The notes beneath the pieces are model-generated. The model was not told the DNA's origin and searched no databases. It saw only the letters and a list, made by a program, of their open reading frames with translations. Positions 21,823 to 34,816 of a stretch of 64,000 nt of DNA are shown here, in pieces. Positions within the stretch are counted from its first letter, which is position 1, and each line of letters opens with the position of its first letter. The translations under genes were made by a program, and so were the position numbers. Origin of the DNA: Tetrahymena elliotti 4EA (lineage: Eukaryota; Ciliophora; Oligohymenophorea; Hymenostomatida; Tetrahymenidae); the NCBI GenBank assembly GCA_000231825.2, contig JH720314.1, positions 1,037,466 to 1,101,465 on the forward strand, in the 5' to 3' direction.

Positions 21823-24800
21823 ATGGCTGATATAGGTAATTTATTCTTTTGTTTTTTTTTAATTCCATATTTTATTTTTTATATTTTTCCTAAAATATGC
21901 AATTATTTACTATTCATTAAAAAAGCATCTGAGATCATTTAGCGTCTTAACTACGATGAAGTGAAAAAGAAAAAGATTTTTCAAAAGTTTATTAAAGGAG
22001 AATTTCACTAGAATATTTAGTAATACAATAGAAGAAAAGATGGGCGTGCAAGGAGTTAAGAAGCTCCTTACTCTTATCTAAGAATGAATACAATTTCCGA
22101 AGAAAGTAGTCATTTTAATTAAACACCATAACGTATGGGCAGCAGAAAAAATTTACAGCATCCAAGAGTATTATCTGAGGAGAGTGGAAAAAAATAAAAG
22201 TAAATGTATCAGGATCAGTAAATGTATGATGATGATAATTAATACTATGACGACCCTTATCACAATAATCAAAATCAATATTATCCTCCTCCTCCTTATA
22301 GATCAAGAGATTAAAATCGTTTGTCTCCTAATGATCGTAATGATTATTATCAGTAAGACTAGAATTTTTACTACGGCTCTCCTCCTTAATAGCTTGCTAA
22401 GAGTAAATCTCCTCAATAAAGAAATAACTCATCAAGAGGTGGTGGTGGTGGTGGAGAGTATAGTAACTCTTAAGAGTTTTAAAGATCTTAAGAATTTTCC
22501 TAGTAAAATAGAAGATAAAATAGCTAATCCCCTGATAAAGGAGGATAGCCAATCAAAGTAGATAATTATAATAGAAGATTTCCAATAAAGGAATAATAAT
22601 TTAGTTAGGATGAAGAAGAGCTAATAGGTCACTCATAGTTAGTACCTGCAAACAATTACTATAACAGTTATTAGGGAAGTAGAGTATTTCCTCCATATGA
22701 TAATGATGCCTATTATTCTAACTAAAGAATGAAAACATCTTAAAGCCAGTAAGGGTTAAATTAATATCAAAGCCAGCCTCCTTAGCCAAGAGAAAATAGA
22801 TGGTATGATGGAGATTATGATAATTACAATAATTAGTATTAAAGAAATGCAGGAAGTGGAGGAAGAACTAATAGTGGTAGTAACAAGGGAAGACAAGCTA
22901 ATTATAGATAACCTATGAATTACCCACCTTAATAATAAAATTTTCCTCCTCATCAATATAGACACCCTTAGTATTAAGATGATATGATATATAATCTTTA
23001 ACAAAGATGTGCAGATTTGGAATCTCAAATTTCACGTGTAACATAAAACTTTGATGATTTTAAGTAACAATCCTATAAAGATAAAGAGCTAAGTAAATAA
23101 GCCATTTTGAATTATGAAGATACTATTTCAAATCTTAAGGATAGAGTAAGCAAAATCAATGATTTAAAATTCTTTTCTAATTCTAATTTTAAAAAAGCTT
23201 TATGAAATGTAAACCAGAGAAGACACTTTAAAACAAGAAAATGAAAGATTAAAATAAAAAATAAACTATGAATAGTTGAAACTAACTAAATTAGAGGAAG
23301 ACAATAGAGATCTCAATAGTTAACTTGAAGATACTAAAGACCAGTTAAAGTAAAAATCTATATTTAGATCTATCTTTTTATTGAATCAAAAATATCTTTA
23401 AAAATGCAGAGAATCAAGGAGAGAAATCATGAGAAAAGAAGATGAAATCTAGTATGCTAAAAATTAATTAGAATCCTAAAAGCAAAAATATGCCTAACAA
23501 CAGTAATCAGATTTATTCTTAATTGAACTTAATTTTATTCATTTGTCGGTAATAGCCTCAAAAATATTGAAAATTCTAAAATTTATTTTAAGATTATGAA
23601 AAAAGGAATTAAAGATAATTTTAAAAAAGAATAGAAGAATTAAAATATAGAAAAATAGGAAAAAATAAATTTATAAAATTCAATTTAATTTTTGAATCAT
23701 CATTCTTCAAAGAATATTAGATCATATTTAATGATTCAATTTCTTGATAACAGAGAAGAAAAAATTTATAAATTCATATTTTAATAATCTTTGCTCTTAA
23801 AATAAATCTTTTTTATCAATATTTAAAAAAAGGATTTAGCAAGATAACATTATTAGCTAGCTAAGAGATGATAAAGATTAGTTAATTAGAGATTTGTAAG
23901 GGAGCTAATCAAATAATAAATAGTTCATGGATTTGTAAACTTAGTAATAGAATATTATCAATGAAAATAAAAGACTATATTCTGAAGTTGATGACTTGAA
24001 AATGTAGATTAAAGATATGAACTTCTTTATAGAATAATAAAAGCAAGATATTTACAGTGCTAAACATATTTTAATTGAAAAATCTTAAAGAGAAACATAA
24101 CTTCATCAGTAATTAGAAAGTAGTTATTAAGAAATATTTTAGCTTAAAGGTTTACTTTAAAGAGCTGAAACACAATTAATGGTAATTTACTTAACAAAAA
24201 TTTTCTTTAAAATAAATTTCTTTTTATAGAATAAATAAGAAATAACCTAACCTGTAGCTATATAGCCTATCCCATATGGAGGAAGAACTAATGAAGATGT
24301 TTCTAAGACATTTAGAACATTAAACTAATAAGATCAAAATAAAAAGAATCAGCAGATAAATAATAATAGAGCATAAATGAATAATTCTTATACTTAAGAG
24401 TAAACTTATGGCAGAAGAGCTGGAAATTCCCATGAAAGACTTTACTCATAAAATTCACCTTAAAATAAAAGTTTAGTAATGAACGATTCAAGAGGAAAGA
24501 TTGCAGTATAGAATTAAATGCAAACTACATACAATTTTGGAACTGATAACGTGTAAGACAGTCCTTAAAATAATAGAAGGAAATAAATGTAAAAACAAAA
24601 TAACCAATAGGCAGCATATATTGATGCAAAGTAAATTTCGGCTGAAAATAATCTGATTTTCTAGTAACTCAAAAACAGAAATACAATAACACCATCAAAC
24701 TTTTTAGCTTGGGAAGTTCCTGAATAAAACTAAAAGAATCAAAATAATTTAAAATCATCAGGAGTTTATCAGCAATAAGGCCCAAATAATGACTAAGTTT

Positions 24801-25421
24801 AAAGGTAATTGAATTTTAATAATAGTGGAGCTGGTTAATAAAACTAAGAATAATTGGATAAGATGTATAAGAATGCAAAATAACAATTAGATAAAGATTA
24901 AGAATATGTAAACCAGTAATATCGTATTTAATCAAATATGAATTAACCTTAGCAAGGTTAGCAATAAGGAAAAGGTTAAAATTATGAAAGAAATGTTAAC
25001 AATGAATATTCTCAACTTTATAATGATTACATTAATGATAAATTTAAAAGTTCACCACCTCAAAACAAAAAGAATAATCAAAGCTATGAATAAATCCCTC
25101 AAGCCAAAGGCTCAATAGATCCATAATAGTAAATTAAAAATATTGAAAATAACTTGATGATGCTCAATATTGAAAAAGATAAGGTAAAATTCAAATAATT
25201 ATTTAAATATCAAAACATAGTTAAAACATTATTAATTTATTTATTTAAAATAATATTTACAGCTTAAAAATGAGTTACAAAGACTTGAAGAAGCTAAGAT
25301 AAAAAATGCTCAAAATATTAGACGTAAAAATGATATAAATGAAGAAATCCAGCTTCTTGATGGAAATATTTCATAATTAAAAACTAAACTTAGAGAGATG
25401 AATGCTCTTCATCCTTACTGA
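21823..25421 (+). CDS. Prion-like plus coiled-coil protein
   Basis: Starts with a tiny exon (MADI, 21823-21835) and continues after an intron ending near 21924; further introns lie at about 23153-23202, 23349-23415, 23502-23830, 24180-24228 and 25185-25262, all keeping phase. The N-terminal ~360 residues are rich in Gln, Asn, Tyr, Pro, Ser and Arg with a poly-Gly run (RGGGGGGEYSNS, 22436-22463), that is, a prion-like, condensate-type composition. The centre is coiled coil (RCADLESQISRVTQNFDDF, LKQENERLKQKINYEQL, LKMQIKDMNFFIEQQ). A second Gln/Asn-rich linker follows, and the last exon is again coiled coil (LKNELQRLEEAKIKNAQN) ending MNALHPY. No known family. It resembles scaffold proteins of RNP granules or basal bodies, which is inference only. 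Confidence 0.8.
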
Positions 25422-26623
25422 AAAAAATTTAATTTAATCAATAAATTATTTTGGGTTATTTGATAAATCTTCTTTATAATATTATATATTTTTATTTATT
25501 TTCCAATGCTTTTAAAATAACAAAAATTTTAAACAACTTAAATAATACAATGATTTATTACAAATTTCAGCTGATCTGATCACATAAAAGCAAAAAATTA
25601 TTATTTTTTTATTTGACTTCAGTTAGTGTTTTTAATTAAATTAAACATTAAAATTGGTATTTTCTACTTATTTTAGTCTAACTTAAATTTTTGAACAATT
25701 TCAAAAGATCTTCTTTAAGAAAATATATTAACATGGATGATGGTTCTTTATTAAAAAGTATAATTTATAAATTAATTAAATTTGCTTTGTTAACAAAATA
25801 GCTTTTTTTTATTTAAAAATAAGATAATGAACTGATAAAAATAGTTGGTAATTAGTTTTATTTTAATTAAATTGATATTCTAATTCAAGAAAACTTAAAA
25901 AAAAAATTTATTTATCTTCAATTTTTTTTTCAGTAAATATTTTAAAACTAATAAAAAAATATACTTGAGCTATTTTTTAAATTTTCATTCCATTAAATAA
26001 ATTTATCATATTTATTTTATTTAGAATGTTGATGTTAAATTTAAATAATATATAAAATAAAAATAACTTTGTCATTTAGAAAATAAGTTATTAAATAAAT
26101 AAAAATTATTCATGATTACACATTTGCTTATTTAGATTTCTAATTTGATAAAACATAAATACTGATTAAAAATTTTGGTTGATTTTTTTTCAGTAAATTC
26201 ATTTTCTTAAGCAATTTTTTTTTTCTTGAAAATGTTTTTTTTTCTCTCATAATTAAAATCTATAATAATATTGCCAGTATAATGATGAATGATAAATTGG
26301 TAGATAGATATCAATTCACACATGCTAAGAAAAGTTTAATAAATTATTTATTAACTTGATTTATATTATTGATGTTAAATTATTATCAATCATTTTAGTT
26401 ATAAATAGATAAATTAGATTATAAAAAGCATCCATAATACTTCATACTTTATTTGCATTTTTTCTCATTTTATTTAAAGACATAATTTTAATAATTTTAT
26501 GAAGCCATTCAGTGAAATAAATTAAAAACCAATAATTCTATTCAAAAGAAAATCAATAAAAATCTAAAGAAAAGGTAACTTTTAACAATATTAAAATAAA
26601 TATATTTAGTAAAGTAAATAAAA
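25422..26623. other. Intergenic, AT-rich
   Basis: 1.2 kb between two plus-strand genes. No gene or RNA recognised. Confidence 0.6.
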
Positions 26624-27643
26624 ATGAGTGCACTTTCCCATTCTGTCAAATTTTCAGAATAGCCTTACTCTTAGAACAATAGATTCTAAGTGCATGTTCC
26701 AGAACTTGATGAAGCTGCTAATATGCAAAACGGAGCTCATCAATTAGGTAACAGTAGCAGAGTCCATTAATTCAAAGAGGATTAGCAATAAACTGGAAAT
26801 TATAATAATACCCTCAATAACTATTCTAGCTATTAACCAGGAGCTTCTTAGTTGTACTCACCACATTATGCTCACCATGCTAGACTTCAAGTATAAAACG
26901 ATATTGATAAGTAGTTTAACTATTCTGGAAGCAGACTGAGATCTCCTCATCATAATCCTTAGAGTAAAATATAGTCTAAGCTTAGATAGAATGCTTATCT
27001 TGATTCTCAATACAATTAATCAAATGGTTAAGGATATTATAGCAATGTTGAAGCAGATCATTGCCCAGATCACTGTCCTCATGTTAGCTCAAAGCATTCT
27101 TTACATGAATCAAGAAACGGAGGTCCAAAAGACTAAAATAAATTACTTCTTTATCCACAACCTTATGGAAGTGGTGCATACACCAATTAGCTTTAAAAGC
27201 GTAATATTCATGCTAAAACTGGAAACAATTTCTACAATAGCAATGGGTCAAGATAAATATATACTTCCTAAGAAAGCGTTAGAAAGAGCACAAATAATAA
27301 TTCTACTACTTTTAATTCTATCATGTAAAATAAGAGAGTTTAAGAAAAGTTGAGAGAAAAATTGTATTTTGATGAAAGAACCAAAACAGTTCCTAAAACT
27401 ACTATCAAAAATGGAATCATTGAAAATATAGTATCTGAAGGAGAAGTTTTTATGGGAAATAAGTAGCTTATGGAAAGTGTTTACAAGTTGAAGTCCTTAA
27501 ATCTTCTCAAATAGCATGAAAGTCATGTTAATCGTTATAGTGGAATAGGAAAGTTCCCATTTGTATTTAATGACTACCATTCGAAGTCTACAAACAATGG
27601 TTATTCAAGATAAGAAAAGGGAGGCTATTTCTTTACCAGATGA
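26624..27643 (+). CDS. Hypothetical protein, 339 aa
   Basis: Intronless frame from ATG 26624 to TGA 27641-27643. No signal peptide or membrane segment. The first ~230 residues are polar (Ser, Asn, Gln, Tyr, His), with a His/Cys patch DHCPDHCPHVSSKHS (about residues 145-160) that could bind metal. The C-terminal ~110 residues look folded: LREKLYFDERTKTVPKTTI, ENIVSEGEVFMGNKQ, VYKLKSLNLLKQHESHVN and the ending KGGYFFTR. A Tyr-Phe-Phe-rich C-terminus is seen in several ciliary microtubule proteins, but I do not recognise a family. It shares orientation with the prion-like gene upstream, 1.2 kb away. Confidence 0.75.
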
Positions 27644-28560
27644 TGAGCAATAATTATCTCTGTATTTGAAGAAATAATTTGTTACATATCATAAATCTAT
27701 ATATAAATTCATTAAGTGATTCGGTTAAATTATAATTAAAAGGAAACATGCAATGTATATGCCTGGTACAGTAAACAGTTTTTAATAAAACTTTTAAGTA
27801 GTGGCTGAAAATAATTTATCTTGTTACTTTTAAAATTTATTTTTACAAAATAATTTGATTGAAATAGCTTCTTGCATGGTTTTATGTATCTTTTTTATAT
27901 TTTTTACTTTATATTACTTTCAACTTTTTGTTTATCCTATCTTAAAACGCTTTTTCAAATATATTTTTCCATTAAAAAAATAATTTAATAAAAAGATTTC
28001 ATAAATAATTTTGATATTTTTGTATAATCATAATAATCCTCCCTCATCCACTCAAAATTTTCATATGATAATTGAGCTAAGCTTTTCAATACATAATTCA
28101 AAAGGGATTTCTTTTCATTTTTGTTAAATAATTATTTAAAAAATATTTTTGTATTAATTTACTGAAAAACTTTTGTTTAGCTTTAAATATGAGTAGCTCT
28201 AAATTAATTAATGAATTAAATTATATTTTTTAGCATATTTAAATTATAAGGAAGCAAGTATGTTATAAGGTTAGAAGTATCAGGATGATAATTTTTATAT
28301 CAGGTTTTAAAGCTAGTACTCTCTTTCGCATAACTATATAAAAAAATTATTTCAAAGAAATAGATTTAAATATTATCAAAAATGTTCTTTCTTGAATTTT
28401 AGAAAATTTACCAGTAACTAATTTTAAAGTTTCATTTTTTAATGAAGTACTCTCTCTCCTCATTAATACAATTATCAATGAATTATTAAGGCAATTGATT
28501 CCATGTTTATGTTAAAACATTTTAAAGCAAATCCCTCTTTGTAATTTATATATATATATA

Positions 28561-28574
28561 GTACCCTAGGGTAC
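28561..28574. repeat. 14-base perfect palindrome gtaccctagggtac
   Basis: Perfectly self-complementary and unusually G+C-rich for its surroundings. It follows a (ta)n run at about 28548-28560, and a weaker accctt...aagggt inverted repeat follows it at about 28575-28600. It might be a protein-binding site or hairpin; unknown. Confidence 0.5.
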
Positions 28575-28770
28575 TACCCTTTTATTTATTTTTATAAGGG
28601 TTACATACAAATAGATTTGAATTATAGCATTTTATGAAATAATTTAATTAATTTAAATAATTCCTTCCTCTTAAAAAAATTTAAAAATACAGAAATTCAT
28701 TATCATATTTTAAAACAAAAAATTTTAAATTAAAAAATATTGAATTTTAAAATCAACTCATTCATTGAAA

Positions 28771-29007
28771 ATGCATAAACTTGGTCAGCTTGATCAAAGA
28801 ATAAGGACCAAAACACATCTAAAAATTATTAATTATGAATTAGAAAAAATTATATAAAAATAATAAATTTAAGAACACATTTCTTCAGAGAGAATTGAAA
28901 TTCTCAGTAACTAGACTAATATCTCTGGAAAATAAATGGAAAGCACGGAGTGTTAGGGCATCTTATTTTCTTCTAGATAAAATTCCCACAAATTATTTAA
29001 TAAATGA
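28771..29007 (+). CDS. Possible small ORF, 78 aa
   Basis: ATG 28771 to TGA 29005-29007. Charged, Gln- and Ile-rich sequence starting MHKLGQLDQRIRTKT, with slightly higher G+C than its flanks. With a single stop codon a frame of this length is not improbable by chance, and nothing else supports it. No domain. Confidence 0.2.
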
Positions 29008-29344
29008 AATAAGTAATTGTATTAAGGGATAGGGAAGAATATTTTACTCATAATGTTGTATTTTCTTAAAATTTTTAAATCAAGCTTCTATTTTTACAGT
29101 GTATTTTATTCTATCTGAAATATTTTTTTACTTATTATAATTATTAAAGTTTCTCTTTTTTTGATAATTAGTTAGAATTTGTTTTCTAATAAATATTAAT
29201 ATGATTTATTTGATCTAAAAAATTAGCCAAAAAAATAATTTTAAAAGTTTCTGAGAAAATTATGAAATTTAAGTTTAATTTAATAAGAAGGAATAGATTT
29301 ACTAAAATACTAAAATATAGATAGAGAGTATATTGATTATTTTA

Positions 29345-31684
29345 TCATAAATTATCAACTGGAATAATTCCAAGAGACTTTCTTGCCCTTAAAATTCCAA
29401 TAGGAATTTCTTTGATGAGCTTGAAGTGTAGCTAGAGATAGGTAATTAAGATGATAATAAATCCTCCATACCAACTAAATTCTTTCCATTTAAGGAATGT
29501 ATTCATTTCTTTTTCCATTTACTATCTAAGTTAATCTTTCAACACAAGCAAACCTTCTTTGATGTAAATTCTTTGAAGAACTCTGGCTTCTTAAATTTTA
29601 GGGTCTTACAAAATTTTGTCACGAACAACAACTTGATTAGAATTTTAAGTATTTGCCTCTATAAGTTTAAGAGCTTCTATAGATACTGTAATAAATCTTT
29701 CCATGCCTTCACTAAGACCTTTCTTTATAACACCATTCCCAAATTCTTCGCATTCTTCTGCAGTATAAACTTTAGAGCTTCCATCTGCTATAATTTAACA
29801 TGGATTTTTTTTCATAATTTTGTCAAATATCTTACGCATAGGTTTGTTATTAATCTAGCTATCAAAATCACTTATTTTATTTTCTTTTTCTTGCATGATT
29901 TGAACATTCAATTTGAAAATATCAAATGAATTTTAATGGATAACAGGAAGTGTCTAGTTTAATAGGTTCATATGAAAAGCATTATCACTAAACATATAAA
30001 ATGATTCAGAAATAGATGTAGAGTTATCTACATGAACATATAATTGCATGTCATTAGCTAAATACTTCTAGACTAAGAAATTAGAAATAAAGTAAATTAT
30101 CATGAGAAAAACTAAGATAGCTGTTGATAATATGACTTTAGTTTTGTAGACATTATATAGATGCTTTTTGCGTTCATCTTCATCTACTTCTGAATTAAGG
30201 AGATCATCATTATTATCTTTTTTTGAAATACCTGCTTCTTCATTTTCTTCTTCAACAAAATGTTGATACCCATCTTAGTTGTGGCTTTTAGCTTTGTTGA
30301 TGACTTCTACTTCATTTACACCTAATTGAACTGTCAAAAGCTATTTGCATTATTCATATAATCTTGCTTGAATATCTGTTGGAATTTTTAGTAGTTTCTT
30401 ATAAGCTTTTTGGCGTTATTTACCAACCTTCATGATAAGCCATGCTAAAATAAAAACAATTTAAAAGACTATGAAAAGAATAAAAACAAGCATAATTGTG
30501 TTTGTGTCAGCAACTTCTTAAGTTTCGCTTGAGAATTCCTCAACAAATTCTAAATAAAGTTTTTATTGTTAAATGGAAATATCGTTCAAAAGATTTAACA
30601 AAATATATTAAACATTTTAACGCTATTATTCTCCTTCTGTTGTAACTTCATTTGAGTAATATGAAAAAGCTTTTGAGAGATCACCTTCTTCCAGAAGGTA
30701 CAGTATTTGGCTAGCTAAAAGAGTAATATTCTAATTAACTAGTGAAACTTATGATTAAATTGTCTATTCTTAATCTACTCCTGTGTATGCTTAGATCTCA
30801 GTTTTTTCATAATCGTTGATTTTTTTGGTAAAATTATTTTTGAGGCTATCAGTAATATTTAAAATGTTTACTATTGATTCTTATAAGCCTATCAAATAAT
30901 TCTATTTATTCTTATTGATGCTATTTTGCTAAATTTCCTTTTAGCTATCAATCATATTTTGCTCATTTAATTTATATTGCTGATATTGTAAAAAGCTTAA
31001 GTCTTGAATATAACTAACTAAACTTTGAGATTCTGTTTGCAATTAATTTGTTTAAGATATTTTTCTTAAATTCTTCAGATGGTCTGTGAAGTTATCTGCA
31101 GACATATGCCATTCTAGCGAATTCAGCATTATGATTATAATGAAAAATACGAAGCCTAATACTTTGAGTATAGATGCTGATCTTGGGACTTCTTGATTAT
31201 TTTGTACATTTATGATCTCCTTTTTTATATTTCTCATTTTTTCGTTGTCAAAAGAACTCTCTTTACCTGTTTTATAGTTATTAGTTTCATAGTCTTTGAA
31301 TTCATTTTGAAGGTACATTTACAGCTCGTTTTCATATTTTCTCAAAAGAGCAAATCCTTCATCTTTGTGAGGAGTAACATCAATAAGATATTTTATATAT
31401 TGCATTTTTAGCTTTTTAGGTAAAGCAGATCCTCTGGCTGCAATAGTAGTTTCCCAAAGTTATCTAGTTTCTTAAGTTTTCTTTTCAATTTGAACAGTCA
31501 TGTCATCAATTTTTTCAATGTCAATCATATTCTTTTGACTTAAATCCCATAATTCTAAATATTGCTAAGTATTTTAGATAATTAATTCTCTTAACTACTA
31601 AAATTCGCTCATGTTGTAAGATTCTAAGTCCACTGAAATGTTACCTTCATTCTAGCTAATATTTACATTCTACTAATTACTCAT
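29345..31684 (-). CDS. Four-TM protein, possibly tiny-macrocysts (Tmc)-like
   Basis: Intronless 779-residue frame, ATG at 31684, TGA at 29345-29347. An N-terminal helical cytosolic part contains LWETTIAARGSALPKKL and DEGFALLRKYENELQ. Predicted membrane spans: about 172-192 (VLGFVFFIIIIMLN), 395-420 (MLVFILFIVFQIVFILAWLI), 511-533 (ILVFLMIIYFISNFLV) and 731-752 (WYGGFIIILITYLQLHF). A long coiled or helical stretch follows TM1, and an acidic linker (NDDLLNSEVDEDE) precedes TM3. The ending RKSLGIIPVDNL and the layout resemble the C-terminal membrane half of large ciliate TmcB-like proteins, a weak call. Role unknown, perhaps sensory or transport. Confidence 0.8.
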
Positions 31685-32033
31685 TTGATTAATAGAATTT
31701 GCTAAACTCTTAAAATAATTTTTTCTGGTTGTTTTGTTAGTTAGTTACCTAGATGGTTAGTTAGTTTCTATTTTACTTTACTTTTTTACAGTGTTATTTG
31801 AATTAAAAATTTTTTTGATTTATTTAAGAACTTTTAAATATTACAAAACTTTTATTGATTTTTTCAATAAAAAATTGTCAAAAATTTCAAATAGGCTACA
31901 AATTTCTTGGAATATGTAGATGACAGAAATTCTTTCCTTAAAAATTTTAAATATAGGAATAATTGATGAATAAGTTTTTTCTCTATCTATTGATAAATAA
32001 TAACAAAAATTTACAAATAGCTTAATTTAATTT
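31685..32033. other. Short intergenic spacer
   Basis: AT-rich, between two minus-strand genes; nothing seen. Confidence 0.6.
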
Positions 32034-33014
32034 TCACTTTGATTTAAATAGTTTTGATTAAACTGTTGGGTGATATATTCTAGGATCATCTTCGTTTCTA
32101 TGAAAGTTATTAAGGAAACCAACTGCTTTTATAAGTATTTTTGGATAGTGTTTAATTGTAACTACGTCTTTTGAGTATTTTGCAGATCTAGCTTAAATGA
32201 AAGAGGGACTTTCTCCATTATTATTGAAAACAAAGAAATCACTTCTTAAGCTTAAACAAAATATTTTTTAGTAGGCTATTGAACAAAGTATAGGTTTAAG
32301 TCTATCAAACCTAAAGTATTCTATGAGCTATTAATACTTATTTAAACTCTAAATTTTTGTGATCTCACTATCTTAAATGGATTAAAGAACTTTTTCTCTT
32401 TTCTCACTTTCAAAAGTGACTTTATCAATCCCATAAAATTCTAGATTTTTATTTCTATTTTAGCTATATTTATTAAGTTTTTCTTGATTTTTTTCTAAGT
32501 CTTCTATAATCACTACGTTCTACTACTATTATTAGTTACTTACAATTTTGTACTGATTGCTTAGTTTAGAATTATTTTATGATTAATTTTCACATTCTAA
32601 ATCTATCTCAATTTTTTCTTACTTGTTTTTCTATTTTTCTATTGTATTTTTTTCATTTTGTTCTATCATTTATTTTTATGGGCTTATGATGATTGTACAC
32701 TAATTTCCATTATTACTTGCAATAGTTTCCTTGTTAAAAATTAGTTTAGGATTACTTTCCTTTTAAGCAAAAAACTATAGTAAAGTTGATTGGCTAGTAA
32801 GGTGATTTAAATTGTTGTTTTATTAGTTTTTATCATTTTTTGGTTGGTTATTTTCTTATTTTTTCTTGAGATTTTAAATTTTTTACTTTTTTGAGTATGG
32901 TTGATTACTATTATTGTTAAATGAAATGATTTTCTTTTTTATCTTGATATCATCTAAATCATCTTTTGTATTTTATTATTTATTTCGATATTCTATAAAT
33001 CTTTATTTCAACAT
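32034..33014 (-). CDS. Hypothetical protein with SUMO-interaction-like motif
   Basis: Intronless 326-residue frame, ATG at 33014 (MLKQRFIEYRNKQQN), TGA at 32034-32036. The N-terminal half is Lys/Asn/Gln-rich, with a Gln run followed by NVVIIEDLEK: four aliphatic residues followed by acidic ones, the form of a SUMO-interacting motif. The C-terminal ~120 residues look globular (IEYFRFDRLKPILCSIAY, KIFCLSLRSDFFVF, VVTIKHYPKILIKAVGFL) and end DDPRIYHPTVQSKLFKSK. No family recognised; a nuclear role is a guess from the motif and the basic composition. Confidence 0.75.
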
Positions 33015-33213
33015 TTTAAAAAATAATTAACAAATAATTTATTTATTAAATAATTTTCAATCAAAATAAAAAACAAAAATGCTTTTAAAATGGAATTAAA
33101 GCTAATTATTAGAGGATTTTATGTTTTTTTCATTTCTAATAATTTGAAATTCAAACATAACTAACTAGAAAAAAATTTTAAAAATACTGAAGCAACTATA
33201 TATAAAATTATGA

Positions 33214-34816
33214 TCATAAAGAATTTGTTTTGATCTCTAATGGTATTATTTCCACAGAAGGTTTCTTTAAATATAGCATAAATACTTTCTAAAAAACTCC
33301 ATTTTAAACCTTGTGAATGTTTTAGTATGTATAGTAGTGATTTAAAATATCCTTTGTATTCTAAAAACTATTCAAAATATTTTGATTAATTTCTTCTAAC
33401 ATATTTTATTAATTTAATTCACTTTATTGTAAACTCGACCTTACTTGTTCAAACTAATCCAGTATCTACTTTTCTCGATTTTTTTAAGCTTCTTCCATAA
33501 GTTATGCATTAATTGATTTAATATAAGATAAATCTATAGAGATATCCATCAAATCTTATTTCTCTTCTTTTTGATGATCACTAATTGTGCTAAACTTCGA
33601 TTTTTTCTTTTTATCTTTTTCAGTTTCGAGTAAAGTTTTTGTATTTTATGATTTATTTTTAGACGAATTCAAAGAAAAATTTTAAAAATCTAAATCATCA
33701 TCACAAGAGAATCTGGATTTCTTTTTTATTTAAGAATACTGAGTTTTTTAATTAGATAAATCTATTGAGATATCCATCAAATCTTATTTCTCTTCTTTTT
33801 GACGATCACAGATTGCACTAAACTTAAATTTTTTATTTTTATCTTTTTCAGCTTCTGGTAAAGATTCTGCATTTTATGATTTATTTTTTGAAAAATTTTT
33901 AAAATCTAAATCCTCACTACTAGCATTAGTGAATGGAGATTTCTTTTTTGTTTAAGAATTCTGAGTTTTTTATTTAATTTTAATTTCTTCACTTTCTGAG
34001 TTACTAATATTTAGGCATTAAAATTATTATTCACAACTAACATTTTTACTAAATTTTGGTTTTTCATTTTGAGGACTATAATATTGATTTATTTTTACTG
34101 AATTTTGATATTAGATATTTTATTTATTAAAATTTGGCTTCTTTTAATCCTGAAATAGTTTATTTTTGCTTTTCACAAAGAGATTGTTTTTTTACTTTTA
34201 AAATCCTTTAAGCTGCTGCTACTTATTTAATATATTTTCTCTATTTTTAATAAAAAGATTGAAAATTCTACTTTAAGTTTCTAAAGAAACGTATTAAGTT
34301 GTTTAAAAAAAACTAATATTACTTATCCTCTGTTAGAAATGTTCCATAATATTAATTCCATTTATCATTTATTTCATTTAAAGGAGGTCTTTAAGGAGCT
34401 GCTTTTCTCTATGTTTATTAAGAGAATTTACTAAGATTTTAATTAGCTTATTGAGTTATCTTTTAACCATCAGACTGAGTGTCTTTTTTTGATTATATCT
34501 GTTAATTAAAATTCAATAAAATATTCGAATTATGTAACACTTTTCTATCTTAGAAATTGCTCTGTTTAGAAAGCTTTTGTGGAGTTAATTCTTTATTATT
34601 ATTTAAAAGGTAATTTTTAGGTAAGTTCTACTAATTATTAGTGGTAGTTTATTCATATTAATTATTGTTTTAAACTGAGTCAGCGAGTATCTTCCTTTTA
34701 ATTTTATAGTTATTTAAGATATATTTATCGTCATTCTCTTCATTCACGTTTTTATCTTTTTATCTAAAGAAATCTCTTTATTTTTGCTTATTTTACATAT
34801 TTTTATTTTCTATCAT
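33214..34816 (-). CDS. Hypothetical protein with internal tandem duplication
   Basis: Two exons, 34816-34196 and 34149-33214, around a 46-base intron. The join is phase 0 and gives 518 residues; without splicing the frame hits a TGA near 34064. Asn/Gln/Lys-rich N-terminus; an aromatic and basic helical patch (FFLNNLIRFFRNLKQNF) at about residues 175-195. Residues of the second exon contain two copies of a ~75-residue unit (KKKSxF...EDLDFxNFS...KDKxKKxKFS, EEKQDLMDISIDLS). The C-terminal helical part holds QLMEEAQKNREKQILDQFEQ and ends VEIIPLEIKTNSL. No family known. It lies 0.2 kb upstream of the SUMO-motif gene on the same strand. Confidence 0.75.
33522..33975 (-). repeat. Tandem duplication inside a coding exon, ~230 bases x 2
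   Basis: Copies at about 33522-33755 and 33756-33975 share long identical stretches, for example the segment encoding KEEKQDLMDISIDLS and the tract encoding SKNKSQN. They differ by point changes and small indels that keep frame, so the duplication is recent but under coding constraint. Confidence 0.8.

Larger units (their letters stand above)
27644..29344. other. Convergent intergenic region
   Basis: 1.7 kb between converging genes. It contains an AT microsatellite followed by a 14-base palindrome (28561-28574) and a marginal small frame (28771-29007), listed separately. Confidence 0.5.
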
